15,194 nt of DNA, taken from assembly GCA_964571335.1 (NCBI GenBank), contig CAZNAM010000017.1, forward strand, positions 1 through 15,194, written 5' to 3'. This DNA is from JAFCDQ01 sp964571335 (GTDB lineage Archaea; Nanobdellota; Nanobdellia; Woesearchaeales; ARS49). A program made the position numbers and the translations under genes. This document shows, one piece after another, positions 6,640 to 12,903 of the stretch (position 1 is its first letter; every line of letters begins with the position of its first letter). Below the pieces are notes generated by a model. The model had not been told where the DNA came from. It did not search any database and worked only from the letters and a program-made list of their open reading frames with translations.

Positions 6640-7407
6640 TTACTTCTTAGCTTTACGTAAACAGCCAGGATATAAATTATTATATGTTTGCAATAAAAAG
6701 AATATGTCGATATTATATTTTTCTTTTAATTCTTTTATATCTACCATTTCATTTAAAATTGTTGTTTGGTCTGAATCATCTGTTATTTCTGTTTTAATGT
6801 ATTTTTCAAAACCATTCCATGAAGATTTAAAATTAAAAGTATAAATGTGAATAAATTTTATAAAATCATTGATTAATTTAGAGGAGTATTCAATTTTTTT
6901 GGTTTTTTTATTAAATTTAAATTTTTTTTGAAATTCTTTATCTGAAGAAATAAAATTATCATATTCTGATATTATTTTTTCAATATTTGCTTCTGGAAGA
7001 TTAACTGCTTTTCCACAATCAGGCAAGATTCCATCTTGTCCTTTTGAACAATAGGTTATATATTTCTTTTTATTTTCATATTCTTTTAATTTATCTTTTT
7101 TTAATGGAAAAAAATCAGTTAAATTAAGAAAATCTTTTTTTAGTGATTTGTGTGTGCTTTCTGTTTCAACTCTTTTTTGAAAATATTTTAATATGGTCAT
7201 GTATCCTTCAAACTTTTCAGGAGTTATTAATTTCTTAGAAATTAAAAAAGAAAGGTTCTTTTTTGTTTTTTGTTTTATTATATCAATATATGTTTTCCAA
7301 ACAATAAGTTTTGTATGTAATTTTTTAATTTCATCTAAAAAATTATTTAATTTAAAGTTATTTGTTTGTAAAGATATATATTTATTTATATAGTCATTTA
7401 AATTCAT
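6640..7407 (-). CDS. Hypothetical 255-residue lysine-rich protein
   Basis: I do not recognise this protein. It is 255 residues, lysine- and asparagine-rich, predicted mostly helical and soluble, with no signal peptide or membrane segment. The N-terminal 110 residues look like amphipathic helices. The most distinctive segment is YITYCSKGQDGILPDCGKAV (116-135), with two cysteines eleven apart; a third (C249) is near the C-terminus (LYPGCLRKAKK). The frame extends to a TTG at 7428, but ATG 7407 is the better start because the TATA element TTTATAAAT is centred 29 bases upstream. It is divergent from the kinase-like gene at 7513 and both promoters share a 105-base gap. Base composition is even more AT-rich than in the housekeeping genes on the same strand, suggesting an accessory gene. 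Confidence 0.7.
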   Translation of the reverse strand: MNLNDYINKYISLQTNNFKLNNFLDEIKKLHTKLIVWKTYIDIIKQKTKKNLSFLISKKLITPEKFEGYMTILKYFQKRVETESTHKSLKKDFLNLTDFFPLKKDKLKEYENKKKYITYCSKGQDGILPDCGKAVNLPEANIEKIISEYDNFISSDKEFQKKFKFNKKTKKIEYSSKLINDFIKFIHIYTFNFKSSWNGFEKYIKTEITDDSDQTTILNEMVDIKELKEKYNIDIFFLLQTYNNLYPGCLRKAKK

Positions 7408-7431
7408 GATATTACTTATTAGTAGCAATCA

Positions 7432-7440
7432 TTTATAAAT
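7432..7440 (-). promoter_or_regulatory. TATA element of the 255-residue orphan gene
   Basis: TTTATAAAT on the plus strand reads ATTTATAAA on the minus strand, centred 29 bases before ATG 7407. Next to it is a tandem direct repeat, TTTTACTGAA/TTTTACCGAA (7440-7459), lying between this box and the opposing promoter. Confidence 0.6.
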
Positions 7441-7453
7441 TTTACTGAATTTT

Positions 7454-7471
7454 ACCGAAATATTTATAAAT
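7454..7471 (+). promoter_or_regulatory. BRE/TATA promoter of the kinase-like gene
   Basis: ACCGAAATATTTATAAAT: a CGAAA element typical of the archaeal TFB-recognition site followed by TTTATAAAT. It predicts a start site near 7493 and a leader of about 20 bases carrying an AAGGT ribosome binding sequence. The block matches the promoter at 13151-13168 in 17 of 18 positions. Confidence 0.65.
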
Positions 7472-7512
7472 TGAATCTTTTTCATTGACTATGTAGTGAA
7501 GAAGGTTTCAAG

Positions 7513-9108
7513 ATGGGTGGAGAAGAAAACACTTTAGAACAGATTATTTTGGTTTCTGATAGTAATACTTCTGAAATAGAAACTGTGATGGAACTTTTTA
7601 AGTATAAAAAGCAAGATCTTACAGAAGCAACTCTTGATGAATCTTCTCCAAAAACAATTATTTACGTTACTGATAATAAAGCTGAAGAAGATGAAAATTT
7701 AAAATTCCTATTAAATAAATGGATTGAATCTGATTTTGTAATTGTTTCAAAAATGACAAATGGAGGTTATTCTAAACTTTCTGAAGAGTTTCATACAGAC
7801 AGATTGTTTTTCTTAGATAGAAAATATATCAATTCAAAAAAAGGAAAGACTGCTCTTAAAAAAAGAATAAAGGAAGTAAGTATGTTGCAAGAATATCCAG
7901 AACTAAGAAAAACAATTCCACACATTCAGTTTTATAAAAACAAGCTTTATGTTTTGCTGGGTCCTTCTGGAGTTGGAAAAACAACAAGTTCAAGGAAAAT
8001 AACAACTGAAATGGATAATATAAAACAAATCAAACAAACAACAACAAGACCTCCACGTTCTATTGAAACAGAAAAAAATAAAAATTTTGTAGAAAAAGAT
8101 GAATTTGAGAGATTGGAGAAAAAAGGAGAGTTGTTTTTTATTCAGGAAAGAGAAGATTATAAATTTGGTCTTGACGAACAAATGTTTGTTGATTATAAAA
8201 ATGGTAATGATTTAATATATGAATCTTTAACATGGGAAACATTAGAAAGACTTAAAGAAACAATTAATAAAAAAGGGTATAATATAGAAGTTGTTCCTAT
8301 ATTTTTAGTTGCAAATAAATCAGAATTGATTGAACGATTTGCTGGAAGAGAAGAGTTCCCTTTTAATATAAGCCCTGCCCGATATAAAGATATCCCTCAA
8401 GAACTTGAAGCTTTAATGAATGAGTTTGATGCGTTGATAAAAAGTTCAAACATATATCCTTATTTTATTGAAAATACACAAATGAACCAAGATAGAACAA
8501 TTAATATTGTTAAAAATATTATTACTTTTGTAAGAACAAGAACTTCAGGAGAAACTTTTGTTGATTCTGTTTTTACTGATTTATTTTCTACAAATTTTGA
8601 AAATAGAGATTATATCACAGAAATTATTTTTGATAATACAATTAAAAATTATATTGTTGATTCTTATGTAAATCAACAAAAAATATCTGAAGAACAAAAA
8701 AACAAACTTTTTGATGTTGTTAATAAATTACCAAAATTAATTGTTAATCAAATTGATACTAATAAAAATGATTCCAGAATTTATATTGAAAAACCTTATT
8801 TTGATAGCGATTCAATAGAAGCAGAATATTTACAATCTTGTGGTATACGTTTAAAAGATTTACTTTTCAAATTATTGCAAGCTAAAACAAAATATATGCC
8901 TTCTGCTCATAATGTTAAACAAATTAATTCTTCAGAATTCAATATAGATTATGATAAAAACTCAAATACTGAAGATTTAATCGGATGGACTATTAGTGAT
9001 ACTGCCCCTAATCAAAATTGTGATTCAATAAAATATGTAGGTATTTCTTTTAAAGATAGGAAAACAGTTATTAATAAAAAAAGTAAAACAGAATATGTTA
9101 AACTTTAA
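7513..9108 (+). CDS. Multidomain protein with guanylate-kinase-like P-loop core
   Basis: A 531-residue protein with a recognisable central nucleotide kinase module. The Walker A loop GPSGVGKT is at 150-157. It is followed by TTTRPPRSIE (176-185), KNFVEKDEFERLEKKGELFF (190-209) and YKFG (216-219), the order and spacing of the GMP-binding region of guanylate kinase. IERFAGREEF, with downstream arginines (about 265-290), could be the arginine-bearing lid. Residues 1-145 form an alternating strand/helix domain I cannot name, and residues about 345-531 form an asparagine-rich domain also unknown to me. Ordinary guanylate kinases are about 200 residues, so this is a fusion or elaborated member. It could phosphorylate a nucleotide or only bind one. 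AAGGT seven bases upstream supports ATG 7513. It ends exactly where the convergent AbrB-PhoU gene ends. Confidence 0.75.
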   Translation: MGGEENTLEQIILVSDSNTSEIETVMELFKYKKQDLTEATLDESSPKTIIYVTDNKAEEDENLKFLLNKWIESDFVIVSKMTNGGYSKLSEEFHTDRLFFLDRKYINSKKGKTALKKRIKEVSMLQEYPELRKTIPHIQFYKNKLYVLLGPSGVGKTTSSRKITTEMDNIKQIKQTTTRPPRSIETEKNKNFVEKDEFERLEKKGELFFIQEREDYKFGLDEQMFVDYKNGNDLIYESLTWETLERLKETINKKGYNIEVVPIFLVANKSELIERFAGREEFPFNISPARYKDIPQELEALMNEFDALIKSSNIYPYFIENTQMNQDRTINIVKNIITFVRTRTSGETFVDSVFTDLFSTNFENRDYITEIIFDNTIKNYIVDSYVNQQKISEEQKNKLFDVVNKLPKLIVNQIDTNKNDSRIYIEKPYFDSDSIEAEYLQSCGIRLKDLLFKLLQAKTKYMPSAHNVKQINSSEFNIDYDKNSNTEDLIGWTISDTAPNQNCDSIKYVGISFKDRKTVINKKSKTEYVKL

Positions 9109-10047
9109 TTAAAAATGTTTAGAAACATTGCTTTCAGTTAGAGATCTTAATATTTTAAGACTATTCTGCATGATTAATAAAACACTTGCTTCTTCAAATG
9201 GTATTTTTTTTCCAAATTTCAATATTTTTTCGTTGATTAGAACTTTATTTTTATTCATTTCTCTAAGATATTCTTTATCAAATCTACTATATAATTTAAG
9301 ATATGTTTCAAAATTTTGCTGCATTAATTTTAAAATATCTATTGTTATTTTATCTATTTTTTTGTTATAATCTCTTAAATTTCTAGCACTTACATCCAAT
9401 AAATCAGTTATGTTATCCATTTGTGTTAAAATTTGTGATAAATAATAATTATCTTTATCAATCAATTTATTTTTATTCAAGACTCTTTGACTATGTGAAA
9501 TAAATTTAGTTATTGTGTCATGTTTTTGTTTAACTGTTGTTAACAAAGAATTATCATTTAATTCTCCACCTTCAATTAATTCATTATATGCTTCATCTAT
9601 TAATCCAAAAATTCTTTTAATTAAAATTTTTTCATCTAGTAAATTTACATCACTTATTGCTTTCAAAATACAATTATTGTTTTTTTGTTCAATAATTTCC
9701 ATTCCAGGCAATCTTGAACATTCAATCTGTATTATAGAACTTACATTTAAATCAATTTTTTTTCTAAAATGTTTTGTAACAGGATTTTTAAAAGTTAATT
9801 TTATCTCGTCATATCCTTTTTTATATAATGCTCTTACTGCAAAAAAAATAGAAGTTCTGTCTAATCCTGTAATGTCCATTTCTGTTGATGATGGAATTAT
9901 TTTTTTTTGTGCAGTTACTATTACTTCTCCTCCTTGAGCTTCTACATCAATTTCTTCTCCTTTTTTTAAGTTATTATCCACACACCACTTCTTCGGCAAT
10001 GAAACTAAGTAAGTTGAGCCTGCTATCTGGATTATCTTTCTTTTCAT
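9109..10047 (-). CDS. AbrB-PhoU domain regulator (archaeal phosphate-uptake-regulator type)
   Basis: A 312-residue protein with two parts. Residues 1-50 form a SpoVT/AbrB swapped-hairpin DNA-binding domain (RKIIQIAGSTYLVSLPKKW, then KKGEEIDVEAQGGEVIVT). Residues about 115-305 are helical with the pattern of PhoU repeats: DNITDLLDVSARNLRDYN resembles the metal-binding PhoU helices. This fusion is typical of archaea, annotated as phosphate uptake regulator. No pst transporter genes are in the window, so the regulated function is not shown by context. GAGGGGG just upstream (10050-10056), very close to the start codon, supports ATG 10047. The stop codon abuts that of the kinase-like gene (TAATTA), leaving no room for separate terminators. 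Confidence 0.9.
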   Translation of the reverse strand: MKRKIIQIAGSTYLVSLPKKWCVDNNLKKGEEIDVEAQGGEVIVTAQKKIIPSSTEMDITGLDRTSIFFAVRALYKKGYDEIKLTFKNPVTKHFRKKIDLNVSSIIQIECSRLPGMEIIEQKNNNCILKAISDVNLLDEKILIKRIFGLIDEAYNELIEGGELNDNSLLTTVKQKHDTITKFISHSQRVLNKNKLIDKDNYYLSQILTQMDNITDLLDVSARNLRDYNKKIDKITIDILKLMQQNFETYLKLYSRFDKEYLREMNKNKVLINEKILKFGKKIPFEEASVLLIMQNSLKILRSLTESNVSKHF

Positions 10048-10080
10048 TTCCCCCTCTTTTATATAAAAATGAATCCAATT

Positions 10081-10090
10081 ATATAAATAT
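10081..10090 (-). promoter_or_regulatory. TATA element of the AbrB-PhoU gene
   Basis: Minus-strand ATATTTATAT centred about 38 bases before ATG 10047, predicting a leader of about 12 bases that just holds the purine-rich ribosome binding site. A second AT-rich box at 10061-10068 is too close to the start to fit. Confidence 0.45.
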
Positions 10091-10127
10091 TTCCATTTTT
10101 ATAATTTTTATAAAATATAACGTAAAA

Positions 10128-10136
10128 TTATATAAT
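10128..10136 (+). promoter_or_regulatory. TATA element of the acidic mini-gene
   Basis: TTATATAAT preceded by CGTAAAA (10121-10127), a plausible TFB element. The predicted start site near 10158 gives a 14-base leader that begins at the strong ribosome binding site GGAGGTGG. Confidence 0.6.
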
Positions 10137-10171
10137 ACTTAAAGAAGTCATATATGTTGGAGGTGGAAAAA

Positions 10172-10339
10172 ATGGATGAAGAAAATTTCATGCATGAGAC
10201 CACTATTATAGACGAAGATGACGATATGATGTCTGAAGACAAGCTAGATGGTTCTGACCCTTGGGAAATTGCCTTTGAAGAGGGTGTTAGGATGGCTGAG
10301 TTTGAAGAATCTGATGATGATTGGGATGATTTTGACTGA
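10172..10339 (+). CDS. Very acidic 55-residue protein
   Basis: I do not recognise a named family. From ATG 10172 the protein is 55 residues with 25 Asp/Glu and only two Lys/Arg. Acid runs at the N-terminus (IIDEDDDMMSED) and C-terminus (ESDDDWDDFD) flank a compact amphipathic core, SDPWEIAFEEGVRMAEF (28-44), which looks like a conserved binding helix. An in-frame ATG at 10154 exists, but GGAGGTGG (10159-10166) lies between the two and is ideally placed for 10172. Consensus ribosome binding site, good promoter and a GC-rich hairpin plus T tract downstream all point to strong, discrete expression. Acid-rich small proteins can mimic DNA/RNA or bind basic proteins or metals; that is inference only. 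Confidence 0.75.
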   Translation: MDEENFMHETTIIDEDDDMMSEDKLDGSDPWEIAFEEGVRMAEFEESDDDWDDFD

Positions 10340-10359
10340 TATTGTCTTCACTCACTACA

Positions 10360-10402
10360 GAACAGCCTGTCGGGCAACTGACAGGCACTAGTTCTTTTTT
10401 TT
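10360..10402 (+). terminator. GC-rich hairpin followed by T tract (terminator-like)
   Basis: GCCTGTC (10365-10371) and GACAGGC (10380-10386) form a perfect 7-bp stem around the 8-base loop GGGCAACT. GAAC (10360-10363) and GTTC (10391-10394) could add an outer helix. A run ending in eight T (10395-10402) follows. In an AT-rich region the GC-rich stem stands out. Position 20 bases after the acidic gene's stop suggests termination, since archaeal polymerase stops at T tracts. The hairpin itself is not usually required in archaea, so a small stable RNA or 3'-end protection is an alternative. The T tract reaches the stop codon of the convergent phosphoesterase gene. Confidence 0.6.
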
Positions 10403-11109
10403 CAGATAACATCATCTAATTTTCCAAACTTTAGAATTTTCTTTGTTTTATCATCATAAATAAACACTTCAAAATCAGATAAGTCTTTTAAAAATGATCC
10501 AAATTTTTTCTCTTTTGTTATATCACTTCCTTCTGTCAATGGATTAAATGAAGGTTCAACAATCAAAACACTTTTCTTATATTTCCCTTTGATAAAACAT
10601 TTGTATTTTTCTCTTTTTGCTTCTGATCTTAATATTATTGCAGGATGTTCATGTCCTATTATTATTGTTTTCTCTAAACTAACAGGAACATAATCTCCAT
10701 GCACGATTAAAACATTTCCAACAACAAATTCTTTTACTTCTTTTATTTTTTGTTTGTTTATGACAAATTTAAGCATAGGATCATGATTTCCTTTTACAAA
10801 TATTATATCTTCAAAGTTTTTATTGCAAAAGTCAATAAAACTATTGATGTCTTTCCATTCTTGTCTTGTTATCCTGCCAAATTCATGTTTTATATCGCCA
10901 TTTATTATTATTTTTTTACATTTGCATTTGGATAATATCCTCTTTAATTGTTCTATCATCTGTTTATACTGTGTTTTTGGAACTAATACACCTTGCATGT
11001 GCAGACTTTCTTCAAATCCAAAATGGGTATCTGCAATTATCAGAATCTGTTCTTTTTTCAGATACAGGCTTGTTTCAATTGCATAGATGTTCTCATGTAT
11101 TTTCTGCAT
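10402..11109 (-). CDS. Metallophosphoesterase, archaeal COG1407 type
   Basis: A 235-residue calcineurin-like phosphoesterase with all the metal-binding motifs in order: ADTHFGFE (26-33), NGDIKHEFG (70-78), GNHD (107-110), HGD (137-139) and GHEHP (152-156). The HFGFE and KHEFG wording is that of the COG1407 group, small archaeal and bacterial enzymes related to the Mre11/SbcD nuclease core but without its capping and Rad50-binding regions. Expected to hydrolyse phosphoester bonds with two Mn or similar ions; the natural substrate is unknown. Length is full for the group. The start at 11109 is supported by a TATA element 26 bases upstream and no ribosome binding site (leaderless). It is divergent from the thioredoxin operon and convergent with the acidic mini-gene. 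Confidence 0.92.
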   Translation of the reverse strand: MQKIHENIYAIETSLYLKKEQILIIADTHFGFEESLHMQGVLVPKTQYKQMIEQLKRILSKCKCKKIIINGDIKHEFGRITRQEWKDINSFIDFCNKNFEDIIFVKGNHDPMLKFVINKQKIKEVKEFVVGNVLIVHGDYVPVSLEKTIIIGHEHPAIILRSEAKREKYKCFIKGKYKKSVLIVEPSFNPLTEGSDITKEKKFGSFLKDLSDFEVFIYDDKTKKILKFGKLDDVI

Positions 11110-11130
11110 ATTCTTGAATTAACTATTATT

Positions 11131-11140
11131 AATTTTAAAC
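11131..11140 (-). promoter_or_regulatory. TATA element of the phosphoesterase gene
   Basis: Minus-strand GTTTAAAATT centred 26 bases before ATG 11109, consistent with a leaderless transcript. Confidence 0.55.
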
Positions 11141-11183
11141 TCTTGTGATTTTTTTGATGCTTTAATTTCACAACTCCCCAACA

Positions 11184-11192
11184 TATTTAAAT
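11184..11192 (+). promoter_or_regulatory. TATA element of the thioredoxin operon
   Basis: TATTTAAAT, predicting transcription start near 11214 and a leader of about 23 bases that contains the ribosome binding site GGGGTG. Confidence 0.6.
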
Positions 11193-11217
11193 GATTGTGA
11201 TTATTATAATCACTATC
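11193..11217 (+). promoter_or_regulatory. Palindromic operator in the thioredoxin promoter
   Basis: GTGATTAT (11197-11204), a central T, then ATAATCAC (11206-11213) make a perfect 17-bp palindrome. The outer triplets GAT (11193-11195) and ATC (11215-11217) also pair, with one mismatched position between, giving 11 of 12 base pairs over 25 bp. It sits directly after the TATA box and reaches the predicted start site, so a protein bound here would block initiation. No other copy was noticed in the window. Confidence 0.75.
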
Positions 11218-11236
11218 GTTATGCGGGGTGTATAAA

Positions 11237-11560
11237 ATGATTGAAATTGATGAAAACCAATTCCTTGAAAAAGTTGTTGAGAAGTCAAAAGAAATTCCTG
11301 TTTTAGTGGATTTTTTTGCAGAATGGTGTCCTCCATGTGATATGCTTAGACCTTTTCTTGAAAAATTGGCAATTGATTTTAAGAATAAAGTTTTTTTTGT
11401 TAAGGTGGATGTTGATCAAAACAGGATATTAAGCTCTCAATATGATATAGTGAGTATTCCTTCAATAAAACTTTTTAAGGATGGAGGTGTTGTTGATGAG
11501 CTAAATGGCACTGTACCAGAACAATATTTAAGGTCTTGGTTAGAAAAACATTTAAATTAG
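11237..11560 (+). CDS. trxA: Thioredoxin (WCPPC active site)
   Basis: A 107-residue thioredoxin, a cytosolic disulfide reductase. The active site is AEWCPPC (28-34), with Pro instead of the usual Gly in WCGPC. The conserved cis-proline is in SIPSI (73-77), and VDFFAEW, FVKVDVDQN and IKLFKDGG follow the canonical fold. The frame opens at GTG 11228, but ATG 11237 is preferred because GGGGTG lies about seven bases before it. WCPPC could shift the redox potential relative to WCGPC. It is first in the operon with thioredoxin reductase 35 bases downstream, its presumed electron donor. The palindromic operator upstream implies regulated expression. Confidence 0.95.
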   Translation: MIEIDENQFLEKVVEKSKEIPVLVDFFAEWCPPCDMLRPFLEKLAIDFKNKVFFVKVDVDQNRILSSQYDIVSIPSIKLFKDGGVVDELNGTVPEQYLRSWLEKHLN

Positions 11561-11595
11561 TTGTTTTTTCTTTATTTTAAATGAGGTAAAGTAAG

Positions 11596-12495
11596 ATGGA
11601 GTATGATCTGATTATTATTGGTGCAGGACCTGCTGGAATGAGTGCTGCAATTTATGCTGGAAGATATTTGCTTAAAACTTTGGTTTTGGGCGAGATTACA
11701 GGAGGCTTGGCAGCACAAGCTCATGAAATTTGTAATTTTCTTACTCAAAAAAAAATTAAAGGTTATGAATTTGCTAAGATGATTAGTGAGCATGTTAATG
11801 ATTTAGGAGTTAAAGTTAAATCAGAAACAGTAATTAAATTAACTAAGCACGAAAATTTTTTTGAAGTAGAAACAAATAATACAAAATATGCTGCTAAAAA
11901 AATAATTATTGCAACAGGAACAAAGCATAGGCATCTTAACTTAAAAGAAGAAAAAGGTTTTTTAGGAAAAGGTGTGAGTTATTGTGCTACTTGTGATAGT
12001 GCTTTTTTTAAGGACAAAGTTACTGCTGTTGTCGGAGGAAGTGATGCTGCTCTTACTTCTGCGTTACTTCTTGCACAGTATTCAACTAAAGTTTACATAA
12101 TCTACAGAAAAAATCAATTTTTTAGAGCAGAACCTACATGGGTGAAGCTTGTTGAAGAGAATGAAAAGATTCAGCCAATATTTAATGCAAATATTGCAGA
12201 GCTTATTGGTGATAACTTTTTGAAGCAGGTAAAACTGGATACAGGGATGATTCTTGATATTAATGGTTTATTTATTGAGATTGGTTCTGATCCAAGAACA
12301 GAGCTTGTTGAAGATTTAGATGTTGAACTTGATGGTGCTTACATTAAGGTCGATAAATATCAAAAAACAAATATTCCAGGAGTTTTTGCTGCAGGTGATG
12401 TTTGCAATAATCCTCTTAAACAAATAATTACTTCAGCAGGGCATGGAGCAGTTGCTGCTTTTACTGCATTTGAAGAAATTAAGAAAAAGGTTTAA
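11596..12495 (+). CDS. trxB: Thioredoxin reductase (FAD/NAD(P)H pyridine nucleotide-disulfide oxidoreductase)
   Basis: A 299-residue low-molecular-weight thioredoxin reductase that passes electrons from NAD(P)H through FAD and a cysteine pair to thioredoxin. FAD-binding motif GAGPAGMSAAIYAGR (9-23); redox pair CATC (130-133); second dinucleotide fold VVGGSDAALTSALLLA (145-160); C-terminal FAD motif FAAGDVCNNPLKQI. The cofactor-selecting stretch reads YRKNQFFRAEPTW (170-182), retaining Arg/Lys where NADPH enzymes have HRRxxxR, so NADPH use is plausible but not certain. GAGGT eight bases upstream supports ATG 11596. The 35-base gap after thioredoxin is T-rich but has no well-placed promoter, so the two genes are probably co-transcribed. 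Confidence 0.96.
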   Translation: MEYDLIIIGAGPAGMSAAIYAGRYLLKTLVLGEITGGLAAQAHEICNFLTQKKIKGYEFAKMISEHVNDLGVKVKSETVIKLTKHENFFEVETNNTKYAAKKIIIATGTKHRHLNLKEEKGFLGKGVSYCATCDSAFFKDKVTAVVGGSDAALTSALLLAQYSTKVYIIYRKNQFFRAEPTWVKLVEENEKIQPIFNANIAELIGDNFLKQVKLDTGMILDINGLFIEIGSDPRTELVEDLDVELDGAYIKVDKYQKTNIPGVFAAGDVCNNPLKQIITSAGHGAVAAFTAFEEIKKKV

Positions 12496-12510
12496 TTATT
12501 TTTAAGATAT

Positions 12511-12518
12511 TTTATAAT
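12511..12518 (+). promoter_or_regulatory. Possible separate TATA element of the redox-cluster regulator
   Basis: TTTATAAT lies 36 bases before ATG 12551. The predicted start would fall near 12541, inside the ribosome binding site, so either initiation is slightly upstream or the gene mainly relies on read-through from trxB. Confidence 0.35.
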
Positions 12519-12550
12519 TTATTTTATTTATGTTTTATGGAGGTGAAAAT

Positions 12551-12895
12551 ATGATAACTTTTGCTTGTAAATCTATTAATCAGGAAGACATGTTTAAATG
12601 TTCTTTTGGTCTTAACAAGACAGAGTATAATGTTTTGGTATTTTTATTTGAACAAAATAAGCCTCTTATTGCTTTAGATATAGCTAAAAAAATGAAATTA
12701 GAGAGAACAACTGTCCAGAAAGCTGTTAAAAATCTTGTTGAGAAAGATTTGATAAGAAGAAATCAGGAAAATCTTGCAAAAGGTGGTTATAGTTTTCTTT
12801 ATGAAGTTGATAACAAAAAAGGAATAAAATATAAGCTTAGAAAAGTTGTTTCTGAATGGAATAAGAAGGTTGAGAAATTTATTGATGACTTGTGA
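12551..12895 (+). CDS. Winged-helix transcriptional regulator (MarR/TrmB-like)
   Basis: A 114-residue DNA-binding protein. The winged helix runs NKTEYNVLVFLFEQNKPLIA, LDIAKKMKLERTTVQKAVKN (42-61) as the helix-turn-helix, then LVEKDLIRRNQENLAKGGYS as the wing, and a C-terminal helix (WNKKVEKFIDDL) probably for dimerisation. Two cysteines lie before the winged helix, C6 (ITFACK) and C17 (FKCSF); no others are present. The frame begins at 12530, but ATG 12551 is chosen because GGAGGTGA lies at 12539-12546. It follows thioredoxin reductase by 55 bases on the same strand. Position and cysteines suggest a thiol-sensing regulator of the trx genes acting on the palindrome at 11193-11217; this is inference. 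Confidence 0.85.
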   Translation: MITFACKSINQEDMFKCSFGLNKTEYNVLVFLFEQNKPLIALDIAKKMKLERTTVQKAVKNLVEKDLIRRNQENLAKGGYSFLYEVDNKKGIKYKLRKVVSEWNKKVEKFIDDL

Positions 12896-12903
12896 GTTGA
12901 TTT

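Noticed and set aside
6651..6662. CTTTACGTAAAC, resembling the junction of the tandem operator near 3616
   Set aside because: It lies in the coding 3' end of the 255-residue orphan gene and lacks the GTAAAG-n4-CTTTAC architecture; chance similarity is likely.
9515..9937. 140-codon open frame on the plus strand opposite the AbrB-PhoU gene
   Set aside because: Antisense shadow of a clear gene; hydrophobic, low-complexity translation and no initiation signals.
10360..10400. tRNA or CRISPR repeat suggested by the GC-rich hairpin
   Set aside because: A single stem with no cloverleaf, no acceptor pairing and no repeated units elsewhere in the window.
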